DNA of 64,000 nucleotides. It comes from Planctomycetota bacterium. GTDB taxonomy: Bacteria > Planctomycetota > PLA2. Shown piece by piece: positions 34,891-44,404 of the stretch (positions within the stretch are counted from its first letter, which is position 1; each line of letters starts with the position of its first letter). Under the pieces are notes generated by a model, which saw only the letters and a list, made by a program, of their open reading frames with translations, did no database searches and was not told the origin of the DNA. Made by a program: the position numbers and the translations under genes. The DNA lies in assembly GCA_021776785.1 (NCBI GenBank), contig JAJFFF010000041.1, positions 114,709 to 178,708 on the forward strand, written 5' to 3'.

Positions 34891-35862
34891 ATGGCCGCGG
34901 ATCGCATGCAGATTTCCAAACTCATCATCGGAGTGTTCGTCGGCGTCCTTGCCGGCGTGTCCGTCACGCTTTTGTGGACCGCTCCGGGCAAGACCGAATC
35001 GTTTGAGGATTATCGAAGCCGGACGCTGAACGAATCGCGTGCACGCGCCGCGTCCCGTGCGGGCGCGCCCGGCGGGAGTGGTCACGGCGACGGCGCTCAC
35101 GGGGGCGCCAATCCCCACGGCGGTGGCGACGGCTCGGGAGAAGACCCGCACGGCGCCAACATGTCGCCGGAAGATCGCGCGAAGAGTCAGGCGGCCAAAG
35201 TTCACTTCATGAAGAAGTTTGTGCGCGCGTTGACGGAAACGCCGGAAAACAAGTTACCCCGTTCCGGTTACCAGCCGCTGCTCAAGGATCCCAAAAAGCC
35301 GTTTGGCTGTGCGCAGTGCCACGATCCCGACGTGCTCGATTTAGAAGGCATGTTGAAGATGGATCCGGGCGACGACGCGGTGACGCCGTTCCGGCAAGAC
35401 CGCGCGTTTATGGGCAAGCTGATGGAGAAGTGGGTCGCGCGGTTGAATGCGCAGCACGCCGATCTCTTGGTCGCGCCGGTGACGTGCACAAGCTGTCACG
35501 CGATCGACCCCCGCGATTTCGAAGAGCAGCTGCGCGTGTTCCCGCCGCTCATGGCGCGGTTCGTGAACGCGCTCCGAGAGCGCCCCGTGAACAAGAATCC
35601 CGCGCCGGATTGGAAGCCATTGCTCAAAGATCCAAGCGACAAGTCGATGATGTGCGCGACGTGCCACGGCGCCACCGGCGAACGCATGGAGCAAAACTTC
35701 GGCGCGATGCCAAAGGACCGTCCCGAGGACTTTGCCAACGATAAAGAGTTCATGGTGCGGCTGATGGAGAACTGGGTGACGCGGCTCAATCGACAGGCGC
35801 GCCATCTCGTGACCAAAGCCGTGTCTTGCCGCGACTGCCACGCGACCGACCCGCGCCGTTAG
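34891..35862 (+). CDS. Membrane-anchored tetraheme cytochrome c with duplicated module
   Basis: A 323-residue protein. An N-terminal membrane anchor (KLIIGVFVGVLAGVSVTLLW) is followed by a His/Gly/Asp-rich flexible linker (about 50-95) and then two repeats of about 110 residues. Each repeat has two heme motifs: CAQCH and CTSCH in the first, CATCH and CRDCH in the second. Shared flanks (YQPLLKDPKKPFGCAQCH against WKPLLKDPSDKSMMCATCH; FMGKLMEKWVARLN against FMVRLMENWVTRLN) show internal duplication. It probably carries electrons in the periplasm. The ATG at 34891 could be replaced by one at 34906. It converges closely with the nitrilase gene (6-bp gap). Confidence 0.85.
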   Translation: MAADRMQISKLIIGVFVGVLAGVSVTLLWTAPGKTESFEDYRSRTLNESRARAASRAGAPGGSGHGDGAHGGANPHGGGDGSGEDPHGANMSPEDRAKSQAAKVHFMKKFVRALTETPENKLPRSGYQPLLKDPKKPFGCAQCHDPDVLDLEGMLKMDPGDDAVTPFRQDRAFMGKLMEKWVARLNAQHADLLVAPVTCTSCHAIDPRDFEEQLRVFPPLMARFVNALRERPVNKNPAPDWKPLLKDPSDKSMMCATCHGATGERMEQNFGAMPKDRPEDFANDKEFMVRLMENWVTRLNRQARHLVTKAVSCRDCHATDPRR

Positions 35863-35868
35863 CCGAAG

Positions 35869-36594
35869 CTAGCCGCGCTTCCAGCGTGCGTCGCGCAGCG
35901 CGGGAAATTCGGCGCGCCAGCGTCGCGCATCTTCGGGGTCGAACGCAAACGGACCCGCGCCTTCGTGAATGGTCTCGCCTTGCGGCCCGACCGCGAGCGA
36001 CGAACTGACGTAGTTCACGTTGGGGTCTTGCCCGACGCGGTTGACGCCGAACACAAACGCTTGGTTTTCGATGGCGCGCGCGCGGAGCAAGGTGCGCCAG
36101 TGATCGACGCGCACGGCCGGCCAATTGGCGAGAACGCAAAACAACTCGGCCCCGCGGAGCGCCGCATCGCGAAACAACTCCGGAAAGCGCAGGTCGTAAC
36201 AGATCGTCAACGCGGTAGAGATCCCGGCGAGCGAGAACACCGGCATCTCCGTTCCCGCCACGAAGGCGACGTCTTCGCCAGCGGGACTGAACGGATGCAC
36301 TTTTGTGTATTCGCCGACGACTTCACCGTCGGCCGCGATCGCAACCGCACGATTTTCTCGGGCCCTTGTGGTGCCGCCGACGTACCCGCCGACCACGGCG
36401 GTCGTTCGCTCACGCGCCAAACGCACCATGTAGGGCACGGCGTCCGTATCGGGCTGCGCGGCCATGGAGAAGCCGCTGAAGGCCATTTCGGGCAAGACGA
36501 CGAGGTCGGCGTTCGGGACCAGCGCCGCAATCCGATTCCGATTCGCCGCCGCGTCCTCCCAGACCGTGTCAAATTCGAGCAACGCCGCGCGCAC
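35869..36594 (-). CDS. Carbon-nitrogen hydrolase (nitrilase superfamily, omega-amidase-like)
   Basis: A cytosolic amidase of 241 residues with the full nitrilase triad: Glu in VVLPEMAFSGF, Lys in EYTKVHPFSPAGE and Cys in LTICYDLRFPELFR. The KVHPFS motif after the lysine and the compact length fit the omega-amidase/YafV branch, which removes ammonia from alpha-ketoglutaramate or similar repair substrates. The methionine-salvage aminotransferase-like gene at 40252 is of the type that produces such substrates in other bacteria, but it is not adjacent. Starts at ATG 36594 and diverges from the VWA/HEAT gene. Confidence 0.88.
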   Translation of the reverse strand: MRAALLEFDTVWEDAAANRNRIAALVPNADLVVLPEMAFSGFSMAAQPDTDAVPYMVRLARERTTAVVGGYVGGTTRARENRAVAIAADGEVVGEYTKVHPFSPAGEDVAFVAGTEMPVFSLAGISTALTICYDLRFPELFRDAALRGAELFCVLANWPAVRVDHWRTLLRARAIENQAFVFGVNRVGQDPNVNYVSSSLAVGPQGETIHEGAGPFAFDPEDARRWRAEFPALRDARWKRG

Positions 36595-36646
36595 GCCGGG
36601 AAGTATAGCCGTGGCTGGGGTGGGAAGTGTGCGTTACGATTTCTCC

Positions 36647-38296
36647 GTGCGGAAACTGCGCCTATTTCTCCTGATGACCCTTGTCCTGAGCGCTGCGCCG
36701 CAGGTGCAAGCCGATGACAAAAAAGCCGAGGACAAGGTCACGGACCCGGCGGAGATCGAGCGCCAAGTGCGCGAGATCCGCGTCGAGTACGACGCCATCA
36801 AGTCAAACCAGGACCTGAACCAGACGCGCCGCCGCCGCGAACTGGCACGTCGCCTTGGCGAGTTGCCGCACGAGGAATCGGTCAAGATCCTGGTCACGCT
36901 GATCGAGAACGACAGCGATTTGCGCGCGCGCATTGACGCGATGCACTCGCTTGCCAGAGTCGGTGATGTCCGCCAGCTCGAACGCATCTATCGTGCGATT
37001 CGCAAGGAGGGCAAGACCGCTAAGCCGGTGCTCTCCGGATACCTCGGTTCCGCACTCGCGCTCGCGAAGGATGGGGCGGTGCCGGAGTGGATCGTCAAGA
37101 AGGTTTTGCCCGCGACGTTTAAGGCCAAGATTCTCAATTCGCGGGAGATGACGTTTCGCATGTCCGCCATCCAGGCGCTCGGCGCATTGGCCGCACCGGT
37201 TGGTCGCGCGCCTCTGCTGGAGCTATTGGCGAAAGTGGAAAAGCGCCGCGAGATTCATCAGCAATACGAGATTCTGCGCGCACTCGGACACATTGGCGGC
37301 GACGGGGTTAAGCCCAAGTTGCACGAAGCGGCCGCATCCGAGGACTGGCGATTGCGTTTGGCGGCGGCGGAGACTCTCGGACGGCATTTTCGCGGAGAGG
37401 TCGATCTCAATTGGATGCGCAAGCTCCTCAAAGACGAGAAGCCGATTGTGCGCGAAATCGCGGCACACGCCGCGCGGAGATACACACTAGAGCCGCTCTT
37501 TCCTGAGCTCATCGTCCTCATGCGTGAGGGCAACTTGCGCTCCAAAAAGAGCGCGTATGAAGCGATGGCTGCGATCTCCAAACAGGACTTCGGGTACGCA
37601 CCCGATCTCTGGGCGAAGTGGTGGTCGGACAAAAAACTCGGCAAGCTCAACGATTCCGGCGACATCAAAGACCGCAAGCGCATCTCGGTCGCGACGTACT
37701 ACAACTTCAAGATCTACTCGGACCGCGTGTTGTTCGTCGTTGACGTATCTGGTTCGATGAAGTGGCCGAACACCGAGCCGCATCGCATCGACGTCGCGAA
37801 GCGTGAGTTGGTGAAAGCGATCCGGTCTTTGGACGAGAAGACACTGTTTAACCTCGCGACGTTCGCGGGCCACGTGAACATGTGGCAAAAAAAGGGTGAA
37901 GTGCCGGCGAACGGAGCCAACAAGCAAAAGGCGCTCGCTTGGATCGAAGCGTCACTCCTTCCGCGCGGCGCGACCAATACGTACGCCGCGCTGATCGACG
38001 GCCTCCGCGTCAATCCGCTGGTCGACACCGTTTACTTTTTGTCCGATGGCATTCCGTCTACCGGCAAAAAGGAAGTGCCCGAGGAGATCCTGTTGGACCT
38101 CTCGTACGCCAACCGTTTCCGCAAAGTGATCTTCAACACGGTCGCGATCGCGATGGGCAAACCGTCGATCGAAAAGGCCGAGAAGTACGAAGATCCCGAC
38201 GAGATGTACCTGTTCATGAAGGCTATCTCGGACGCGAACGGCGGGACCTGTGTCGACGTGCGCCGCCCCCTGGGCAAGCTCCGCGCGGACGACTAG
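36647..38296 (+). CDS. Exported protein with HEAT-like repeats and VWA domain
   Basis: A 549-residue protein. A GTG at 36647 gives a clean signal peptide (VRKLRLFLLMTLVLSAAPQVQA); GTG 36629 is an alternative. Residues about 70-330 contain helical HEAT-like repeats (such as DLRARIDAMHSLARVGDVRQLERI and WRLRLAAAETLGRH). The C-terminal VWA domain has an intact MIDAS (VVDVSGSMKWP), TNTYAAL and FLSDGIPSTG, suggesting metal-dependent protein binding. The domain order matches the larger paralogue at 57272-59542, which also ends in a VWA with a TNTYAAL segment. The function is unknown, probably an extracytoplasmic scaffold. Confidence 0.82.
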   Translation: MRKLRLFLLMTLVLSAAPQVQADDKKAEDKVTDPAEIERQVREIRVEYDAIKSNQDLNQTRRRRELARRLGELPHEESVKILVTLIENDSDLRARIDAMHSLARVGDVRQLERIYRAIRKEGKTAKPVLSGYLGSALALAKDGAVPEWIVKKVLPATFKAKILNSREMTFRMSAIQALGALAAPVGRAPLLELLAKVEKRREIHQQYEILRALGHIGGDGVKPKLHEAAASEDWRLRLAAAETLGRHFRGEVDLNWMRKLLKDEKPIVREIAAHAARRYTLEPLFPELIVLMREGNLRSKKSAYEAMAAISKQDFGYAPDLWAKWWSDKKLGKLNDSGDIKDRKRISVATYYNFKIYSDRVLFVVDVSGSMKWPNTEPHRIDVAKRELVKAIRSLDEKTLFNLATFAGHVNMWQKKGEVPANGANKQKALAWIEASLLPRGATNTYAALIDGLRVNPLVDTVYFLSDGIPSTGKKEVPEEILLDLSYANRFRKVIFNTVAIAMGKPSIEKAEKYEDPDEMYLFMKAISDANGGTCVDVRRPLGKLRADD

Positions 38297-38453
38297 TTCG
38301 AGCGAAAAACCCCGTAAACAGCGGGCTTGGTCGCGTGACGCCCAAAAAAATATCTTGACAAAGCAGATTATTGAATCCGCTTTCGCATCTCTTTCACGGC
38401 AGGATGCGAACTCCCTTGTGTTCCCAAGGACTCTTCGGAGAAGGACTCTTAGT

Positions 38454-40163
38454 ATGCGATCTCGAATCTCTCTCGCCCTGTGCGCCCTTACGGTTGTCGT
38501 TGCCGCCGCGCCGTCGCGCACGATCGTGCAGACCGCCGCCGGCGCCGATGACTTCAAGACTCTTGTGACCGCGCTGAAGGCCGCGCAACTCGACGGCGTG
38601 TTGCAGGGCCAAGGTCCGTTTACGGTTTTTGCGCCGACGGATGCCGCGTTCGGTTTACTGCCGGCCAACACCGTGAGCAATCTCTTGAAGCGCCACAGGC
38701 GCGGCGCGCTCCAGTCGATCTTGAAGTACCACGTCGTGTCCGGCCGGCTGAACGCCGCTGACCTAATCGAGCGACGGACGGTCGCGACGATCAACGGCCA
38801 GACCCTGACGCTTTCGCGCGAGAACGCGGGCCTGTCGATCAACGGGGCGCGCGTGACGACGGCCGACATCGCCTGCTCGAACGGCGTGATCCACGTCATC
38901 GACTCGGTGTTGTTGCCGGAGAGCAAGACCGTTTTGGACGTGGCGCATAGCGCGGGTTCGTTCCGCACGCTCCTCGCGGCGGTCAAAGCCGCCGGCCTGG
39001 ACAGAGCGCTGCGCGGTTCTGGTCCGTTCACGATTTTCGCACCGACCGATGAGGCGTTTGCGAAGTTGCCGAGCGGCACAGTGCAGACGCTTCTGAAGCC
39101 CGAAAATCGCGGACGCCTTGTCGACCTCTTGAAGTTTCACGTGGTTGTCGGGCGCGTGGACGCCGCCGCCGCCTTGCGTGCGCGGAACGCTAAGACTTTG
39201 GCGGGCTCGTCGGTCGCGATTCGATTGGAAAACGGAACGCTGCGTGTCGCGAATGCGCGCATCCTCACGGCCGACGTGGCCGCGCAGAACGGAGTGATCC
39301 ACGTGATTGACCAAGTCCTGCAGCCCGCAACCCCGGAAGCGCGCGGTCGCGCCAGCGTCATGAAACTCGTGGAGAACGCGATCGACCGTGGCGCGCCGCG
39401 GTTTAACGACGGAGATATGGCGAGCTGCGTCGCCATTTACGCGACTGCCGCCGAAGGACTGGTGGAGCTTGGTTCGACGTTGGTGACCAAGGGCGAGCGT
39501 ACGATGCTCGAAAGCGCTCTGGCCTCGACCAAGATCGACCGCGAGCAAGCGTGGGAGTTTCGTCGCGCCTTCGACGCGATTTACAAGCGCTTGGACCAAA
39601 CGCAAGCGGCAGCACCGTCGCGCGGCGCCGCGGAAAAACGCGAGGGGGCCAAAGCCGAATTCAAGCCGCGCCTGGAAGCGCCGCTGCCCAAGGGCTTCCC
39701 GCAGCCCGGACCGGTCGGTCGTGTGGTGGTGAAGTCATACCCTCAGTACCGGGCCGCGCGTTCCAAAGGCGGCAACTCGTTTTGGACGCTGTTTCGCCAC
39801 ATCAAGAAAAACGACATCGCCATGACGGCGCCCGTCGAAATGACGATGGACGAAAAAGACGGCACGATGGTGCAGGCCGACATGGCGTTTTTGTACGAGA
39901 GCCCGCAACAGGGGAGCAAGGGCGCGGACGGCAACGTCAGCGTGTTGGACCTAGCCCCGGTTGAGGTGTTGAGCGTGGGCATCCGCGGCCCGATGGGCGA
40001 CGGCAAAGTGGAGTCGGCCAAAGCGGCCATCGAATCCCACCTCCGCAAGCAAGGTTGGAAACGCGACGGCGCATGGCGTCTGTTGGGCTACAACAGCCCG
40101 ATGGTGCCCGCGGCCCAACGGTTCTGGGAGTTGCAGCTCCCGGTCGTACGCGTCAAGTCCTGA
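38454..40163 (+). CDS. Exported protein with two fasciclin domains and a SOUL heme-binding domain
   Basis: A 569-residue protein with signal peptide MRSRISLALCALTVVVAAAPS. Two FAS1 domains (about 25-140 and 160-285) each show the H1/H2 signatures GPFTVFAPTDAAF/GPFTIFAPTDEAF, a central KYHVVSGR/KFHVVVGR strand and the closing NGVIHVIDSVL/NGVIHVIDQVL. A helical linker leads to a SOUL domain (about 405-565) with IAMTAPVEMTM and LLGYNSPMVP. FAS1 domains mediate adhesion, and SOUL domains bind heme or hydrophobic ligands. The combination in one exported chain is uncommon. ATG 38454 has AGGA/GGAG sequences upstream. A hairpin terminator follows the stop. Confidence 0.88.
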   Translation: MRSRISLALCALTVVVAAAPSRTIVQTAAGADDFKTLVTALKAAQLDGVLQGQGPFTVFAPTDAAFGLLPANTVSNLLKRHRRGALQSILKYHVVSGRLNAADLIERRTVATINGQTLTLSRENAGLSINGARVTTADIACSNGVIHVIDSVLLPESKTVLDVAHSAGSFRTLLAAVKAAGLDRALRGSGPFTIFAPTDEAFAKLPSGTVQTLLKPENRGRLVDLLKFHVVVGRVDAAAALRARNAKTLAGSSVAIRLENGTLRVANARILTADVAAQNGVIHVIDQVLQPATPEARGRASVMKLVENAIDRGAPRFNDGDMASCVAIYATAAEGLVELGSTLVTKGERTMLESALASTKIDREQAWEFRRAFDAIYKRLDQTQAAAPSRGAAEKREGAKAEFKPRLEAPLPKGFPQPGPVGRVVVKSYPQYRAARSKGGNSFWTLFRHIKKNDIAMTAPVEMTMDEKDGTMVQADMAFLYESPQQGSKGADGNVSVLDLAPVEVLSVGIRGPMGDGKVESAKAAIESHLRKQGWKRDGAWRLLGYNSPMVPAAQRFWELQLPVVRVKS

Positions 40164-40179
40164 ACGCGAACCCGAATGG

Positions 40180-40215
40180 AGACGGCATCGTGCGCTCGCA
40201 CGGTGCCGTCTTTTT
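40180..40215 (+). terminator. Intrinsic terminator after the fasciclin-SOUL gene
   Basis: GACGGCATCGTGCG pairs with the CACGGTGCCGTC arm (one internal mismatch) around a CTCG-type loop, followed by TTTTT. It lies 17 bp after the stop at 40163. Confidence 0.85.
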
Positions 40216-40251
40216 CGTGCCGGCGTGACCATCGACGCGCGGTTGCGGTAG

Positions 40252-41391
40252 CTATCCGCGCAGGCGTTCTCGCGCCGCGTTGAGTTGTACGAGCGTCTTG
40301 CAGAACGCGAAGCGGATGAGCCCCTGCGCGTGGGCTTTGTGTTCGTAAAACGACTCCGGCGGGATCGACGCGACGCCTTTTTCTTCGATCAAGCGTCGTG
40401 CGAATGCGTTCGGGGTTTCGTCGCCCGGGTACCGCGCCATCGTGAAGTACGTGCCCTCCGGCGCGATCGGGTCGAGCCGCGCGCCCTCTAACGTGGTCTG
40501 AAGATGGTCGCGCCGCGTCGTGTAGTTCGCTAAGAACTCGTCGTAGTACCCGCGCTCGGGCGCCTGCTCCAACGCCTGCGCGATCGCGTCTTGCAGCGGC
40601 GCCGCCGTCGAAAAGACCAACGACTGATGCGCGCGGCGGAGTCCGTCCATCAGGTCGCTCGGACCGCACGCCCACCCTACTTTCCAGCCGGTCAGGCTAA
40701 ACGTCTTCGCCGCGCTCGAGACTCGAATCGTGCGCTCTTGGTCGAGTTGTGCCGGCGAGAGGTGCTCGTGTCCTTTGAACACGAGCTGCTCATACACCTC
40801 GTCGCTCACGATCCACGTCCCGGCGCGTTGCGCGCAATCGACCAAGAACTCCAGCTCATCGCGCCTGAGCACGCGACCCGTTGGGTTGTGCGGCGTGTTG
40901 AGGACAAACATCTTCGGCTTGCGCGCAAACGCCGCCGCCAACTCGTCGCGATCAAACGTAAACGTCGGCGCGCGCAACGGAACGGCGCGGAGCGTGGCGC
41001 CTGCCATCGCGACGCACACCGGGTACGAATCGTAGTACGGCTCGAATGTCAGCACTTCGTCGCCAGGATCGAGCAACCCCAGCATCGCCGCGGCCACCGC
41101 TTCGGTCGCGCCGCTGGTTACCGTGATCTCTGTCTCCACGTCGTACGCGAGCGCGAGGCGCCGTTCGTTGTCGCCAGCAATCGCGCGCCGCAAGCGCGTC
41201 GCCCCGTGGCTCATCGCGTACTGGTTGTGGCCGCTGCGCATCGCTTGGTGCGCAGCATCGAGGATCCAGTCCGGTCCGTCGAAGTCGGGAAAGCCCTGGC
41301 CGAGATTGACCGCGCCCGCGTCGCGCGCGAGTCGGCTAAACACCGAGAACACGCTGGTCTGAAAGGGAGCGAGGGCGCGACTCGACGTCAC
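40252..41391 (-). CDS. PLP-dependent aminotransferase (class I/II, methionine aminotransferase-like)
   Basis: A 379-residue fold-type I transaminase. It has VNLGQGFPDFDGPDWI near the N-terminus, the Asn-Pro loop in LNTPHNPTGRVL, Asp/Tyr in IVSDEVYEQLVF, the Schiff-base lysine in SSAAKTFSLTGWKVGW and the substrate arginine in GLIRFAFCK. The pattern and length match the YbdL/kynurenine aminotransferase branch, which transfers amino groups from methionine, glutamine or aromatic amino acids. It follows the small membrane-anchored protein at 41401-41856 by 9 bp, so the two are probably co-transcribed. Confidence 0.9.
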   Translation of the reverse strand: MTSSRALAPFQTSVFSVFSRLARDAGAVNLGQGFPDFDGPDWILDAAHQAMRSGHNQYAMSHGATRLRRAIAGDNERRLALAYDVETEITVTSGATEAVAAAMLGLLDPGDEVLTFEPYYDSYPVCVAMAGATLRAVPLRAPTFTFDRDELAAAFARKPKMFVLNTPHNPTGRVLRRDELEFLVDCAQRAGTWIVSDEVYEQLVFKGHEHLSPAQLDQERTIRVSSAAKTFSLTGWKVGWACGPSDLMDGLRRAHQSLVFSTAAPLQDAIAQALEQAPERGYYDEFLANYTTRRDHLQTTLEGARLDPIAPEGTYFTMARYPGDETPNAFARRLIEEKGVASIPPESFYEHKAHAQGLIRFAFCKTLVQLNAARERLRG

Positions 41392-41400
41392 GCGGCCACT

Positions 41401-41856
41401 CTACTCCATCTGCACGCGCTTGATGACCTCGGTCTCGCCGCGCAGGAGACGGCCGCTTTCGAAGTCGCCGTCCACGCGAAAGATCATCGTTAGGTACGCG
41501 CCGTCGTCGTCGATCTCGACTTCTGAGTGCAGCGTCTTTTTCGAGCCGCCGCCGTCCACGACAAGGACGTGTTCTTTTTCGCCCTCAACCGTGGCAAAGC
41601 CCGGGAACAAGACGGTCACCGTGAGATAAAAGTAGTCGGCGCCGACGGGGGGCGCGGGCAACTCCTTGGGCCTTTCTACGTCGCTCAGTTCGGTGCAGCC
41701 CACCAGGCGCGGCTGCGCCTCGGCGTTGAGCACGTCCTTGCTGCGCTCAAGCTCTTCCTGCTTGGGCTCGACCAGCCCTTTGGCCAAAAAGACGGCGCAG
41801 ACCGCGAGTACGGCGAGGCCGAGAATTGCTGTGGCACCACGTCCCATACCCTTCAT
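41401..41856 (-). CDS. Small membrane-anchored exported protein, unknown function
   Basis: A 151-residue protein with an N-terminal membrane segment (AILGLAVLAVCAVFLAKGLV) and an extracytoplasmic domain of about 110 residues. That domain is predicted beta-rich (ADYFYLTVTVLFPGF, AYLTMIFRVDGDF) and has a single cysteine. No family is recognised. The gene immediately precedes the aminotransferase gene on the same strand and is divergent from the large exported protein at 41928, with 71 bp between. Confidence 0.6.
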   Translation of the reverse strand: MKGMGRGATAILGLAVLAVCAVFLAKGLVEPKQEELERSKDVLNAEAQPRLVGCTELSDVERPKELPAPPVGADYFYLTVTVLFPGFATVEGEKEHVLVVDGGGSKKTLHSEVEIDDDGAYLTMIFRVDGDFESGRLLRGETEVIKRVQME

Positions 41857-41927
41857 CCGTCGGCCGATCCTAGGCCAGACTTGATCGGCGGCGCCGGCGG
41901 CGCAGGCTCGGGATAGACTGGTCGGCT

Positions 41928-44351
41928 GTGCGATGGTCGGCGTGGGTGGTCTGTTTGGTCTTGGCGGCAGTCGGGAGCGCGGAAGCGGCTCCGCTGCGGC
42001 GCACCCAAGGTATGGGCCTGGACAGCATGCTGCGCGCGTGGGATACCGCCGGCCCGCACGAGCGGCGGCAACTCCTCGCGGCCATGCACGAGTACCGCCG
42101 AGCGCGGCGGTTTGCGCAGGCGCGGTCCGCGCTGATCACGTTTGACAACAAGCGCTGGACCCTCGCCGAGATTTTTGTGCAGGTGATCGAGCCGGCGCTT
42201 GCGGCGCCGCCCCTTGTCGAAAACGAGCGCGCGGACGGCATCACCCATGCCCACCTGCGCGCGCTCGACGCGATCCGTTCGTGTGCGAACGCGCTGGCCC
42301 CGCCGGCGCCGGTGCGCGCGGGCACCCTCAATCTGTTCTTGGAGCTGGGGATCACAGCCCTCGACGCCCACGAAGCGAGCCTGCTCGTGCGCGTCCGGTT
42401 TTTTCGGGAAGCGATGACGGTGGTGCGCGACCTCGACGGCCGTGCCGCGCCCGACGCATGGACGCGTTGGTTGGTCGCCGAGCACGTGCTGCCGCGCTTG
42501 CAAGCGACGGCGCGGGGGCTGCCCAAGGGGCACGCCGCGATGCCGGCGGTGCGTGAGGCGGCGGGGTTGCTGTTCATGCCGTCGCTCCTCGACGAACGTT
42601 CGCAAGCGCGGTTGGCGCCGTTGACGCGCGCCGACGGTTCGTTGACGGCGCTGTTGCGCTTTTATCGCCGTGGCGCCTTGAACGCCGTGGGACGCACCGC
42701 GCTCGCGCGCACGGCGGCACTCGAGTCGCGCAGCGAGCCCTCGTTTTTGTCGTCATCGGCGCCCTTGTTTTTGGAGCTGCTCTCCGACCCCCACGTGGAC
42801 GCGCGCGAACGCGGCGACCTCGTGAGCGTGGTGCGCGATCATCTTGCGAAGCTTCCGTTTTTCGACAAGACGTGTCGCGATCTGGTGAGCGCGGCGCTGG
42901 GCGGACCGCCGCCGCGAACTCTGGACGCCGAGGCCATCGCCAACGCGGCCGAAGTCGGCGTGGCCCGTCCGCCACTCGGACGCAAGTTCCGGTTCCTGCG
43001 CATTTTGTTGCGCGGGACGGAGGGGAAAACGCTCTCGGTGGTCGGCGTGATCCGGCGCGACGCGTCGCACCACGAGCCGCTCTATCAACAGGTGAACCGC
43101 CGCGAACGACGTTTTGTCGGCGTGTTGTTGCCCGGCGCCGACGGAAGCCACGCCGACTTCATCGGGCCGCCGCCGCAGTCCGAGCGGGATCGGCGCTTGC
43201 TGCGCCGCCGCTTGGACTTAGAGCGCGTGTCGATCCGCACGTTCGGCGGGACCGGCGAGTGGACCGAGGTGTGCCTCACGCTGCCCGACGACGACAGCGA
43301 ACCTGTGCCGGCGCCGCACGCCGAGATCAGCGACGTGTTGCGCGTGATCAAAGCGCGCGCGCGGCGCACCGCGGATGACGGCGAGCGCGTCGAGCTCGTC
43401 CGTCTGCTGGCTCGCATCGGCACCGACGAGGCGATTGCGCTCGCCGCCGCCGCCGCGACCACCGCCGCGTCCTTGGCGGCGATGCTGCCGATTGTCGAGC
43501 GCGGTAACGAGGCGGCGGGCGCAGCCGCGCTCAAGCACATCGATCGACTCGATGCGTCGGCGCGCGAGCGGTTGCTCGCGGCCGTGCTGTTGCGGGGCCG
43601 CGCGCACCGACGCCGCGTCCTCGAACTGTGTGCACACAAAGACGTCGGCGTGGCCGTGCTCGCGGGCGAAGCGCTGCTCTCGGTCGCCGACGCGCGCGGA
43701 CTCGAAGTTTTGCTCCAGCACGAGAACGTGTACGTGCGGTTGTGCGGTGCCTCGCTGGCGCTGCGCCTCACCAAACTCGCGGGGGGCGTGCGCATCACAG
43801 CGCAGGAAGGCGGGAACCTAAAACGCATCGCGGAACTCGTGGGCCAAGGTTTGCGCAAACAAGACGGTGTTGTGTGGGGCAAGACGGGGGCATGGGCTCA
43901 ACGCGCGTTGCTCGACGAAGCGTGGGTGCGGACAGCGCGGCGCAGCCACGAAGATCTCTGGGTCGGGAAGCGACAAGCGCGTCCCGCGCAATTTGCCGAG
44001 GCGTATGCACGCGGCATTCGTGCCGGCAAGAGCAAGAAGTTGTGGGCGCCGCTCGCCGTGTTTGTGCTCCACGTTCAGGACCCCGGACGCGGCATGCAAG
44101 CGGCTGATTTCGACAAGCTTCTCGACGCGATGGAGTACGCGGCCCCGCAACATCCTCCGTTGGCGGAAGCGTGGCGGGACGCGTTGGTGGCGCTCGTTTG
44201 TGTCCAGAGCGGCATCGAGATCGACCCGGCGCACCGGGTGCGCGCCCACAAACGACTGCGAAGGCTGGCGGGGAAAAACATCCCGGCCGGCGTCGAGCGC
44301 AAGCCGCTGTACTGGGCGATCTGGGCGGCCGAGCAAGCGGCGAAGTCGTAG
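41928..44351 (+). CDS. Large exported helical-repeat protein, unknown function
   Basis: An 807-residue protein that starts with GTG at 41928, giving signal peptide VRWSAWVVCLVLAAVGSAEA. The N-terminal ~350 residues and the C-terminal ~350 residues are helical, with HEAT-like stretches (AGEALLSVADARGLEVLLQHENVYVRLCGASLALRL). A central beta-rich insert (about 360-460, FRFLRILLRGTEGKTLSVVGVI) separates them. There are no catalytic motifs. It is another member of the exported repeat-protein set found throughout this window, but without a VWA domain. The function is unknown. Confidence 0.65.
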   Translation: MRWSAWVVCLVLAAVGSAEAAPLRRTQGMGLDSMLRAWDTAGPHERRQLLAAMHEYRRARRFAQARSALITFDNKRWTLAEIFVQVIEPALAAPPLVENERADGITHAHLRALDAIRSCANALAPPAPVRAGTLNLFLELGITALDAHEASLLVRVRFFREAMTVVRDLDGRAAPDAWTRWLVAEHVLPRLQATARGLPKGHAAMPAVREAAGLLFMPSLLDERSQARLAPLTRADGSLTALLRFYRRGALNAVGRTALARTAALESRSEPSFLSSSAPLFLELLSDPHVDARERGDLVSVVRDHLAKLPFFDKTCRDLVSAALGGPPPRTLDAEAIANAAEVGVARPPLGRKFRFLRILLRGTEGKTLSVVGVIRRDASHHEPLYQQVNRRERRFVGVLLPGADGSHADFIGPPPQSERDRRLLRRRLDLERVSIRTFGGTGEWTEVCLTLPDDDSEPVPAPHAEISDVLRVIKARARRTADDGERVELVRLLARIGTDEAIALAAAAATTAASLAAMLPIVERGNEAAGAAALKHIDRLDASARERLLAAVLLRGRAHRRRVLELCAHKDVGVAVLAGEALLSVADARGLEVLLQHENVYVRLCGASLALRLTKLAGGVRITAQEGGNLKRIAELVGQGLRKQDGVVWGKTGAWAQRALLDEAWVRTARRSHEDLWVGKRQARPAQFAEAYARGIRAGKSKKLWAPLAVFVLHVQDPGRGMQAADFDKLLDAMEYAAPQHPPLAEAWRDALVALVCVQSGIEIDPAHRVRAHKRLRRLAGKNIPAGVERKPLYWAIWAAEQAAKS

Positions 44352-44404
44352 CGCACGCGCGCTCGTCCGTCGTGTCGGGGTCGGCGAAACGCTAAGATAA
44401 GTGA

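Noticed and set aside
38353..38385. TTGACA at about 38356 as the -35 box of the fasciclin-SOUL gene
   Set aside because: No acceptable -10 hexamer lies 16-18 bp downstream, so the promoter is not reported.
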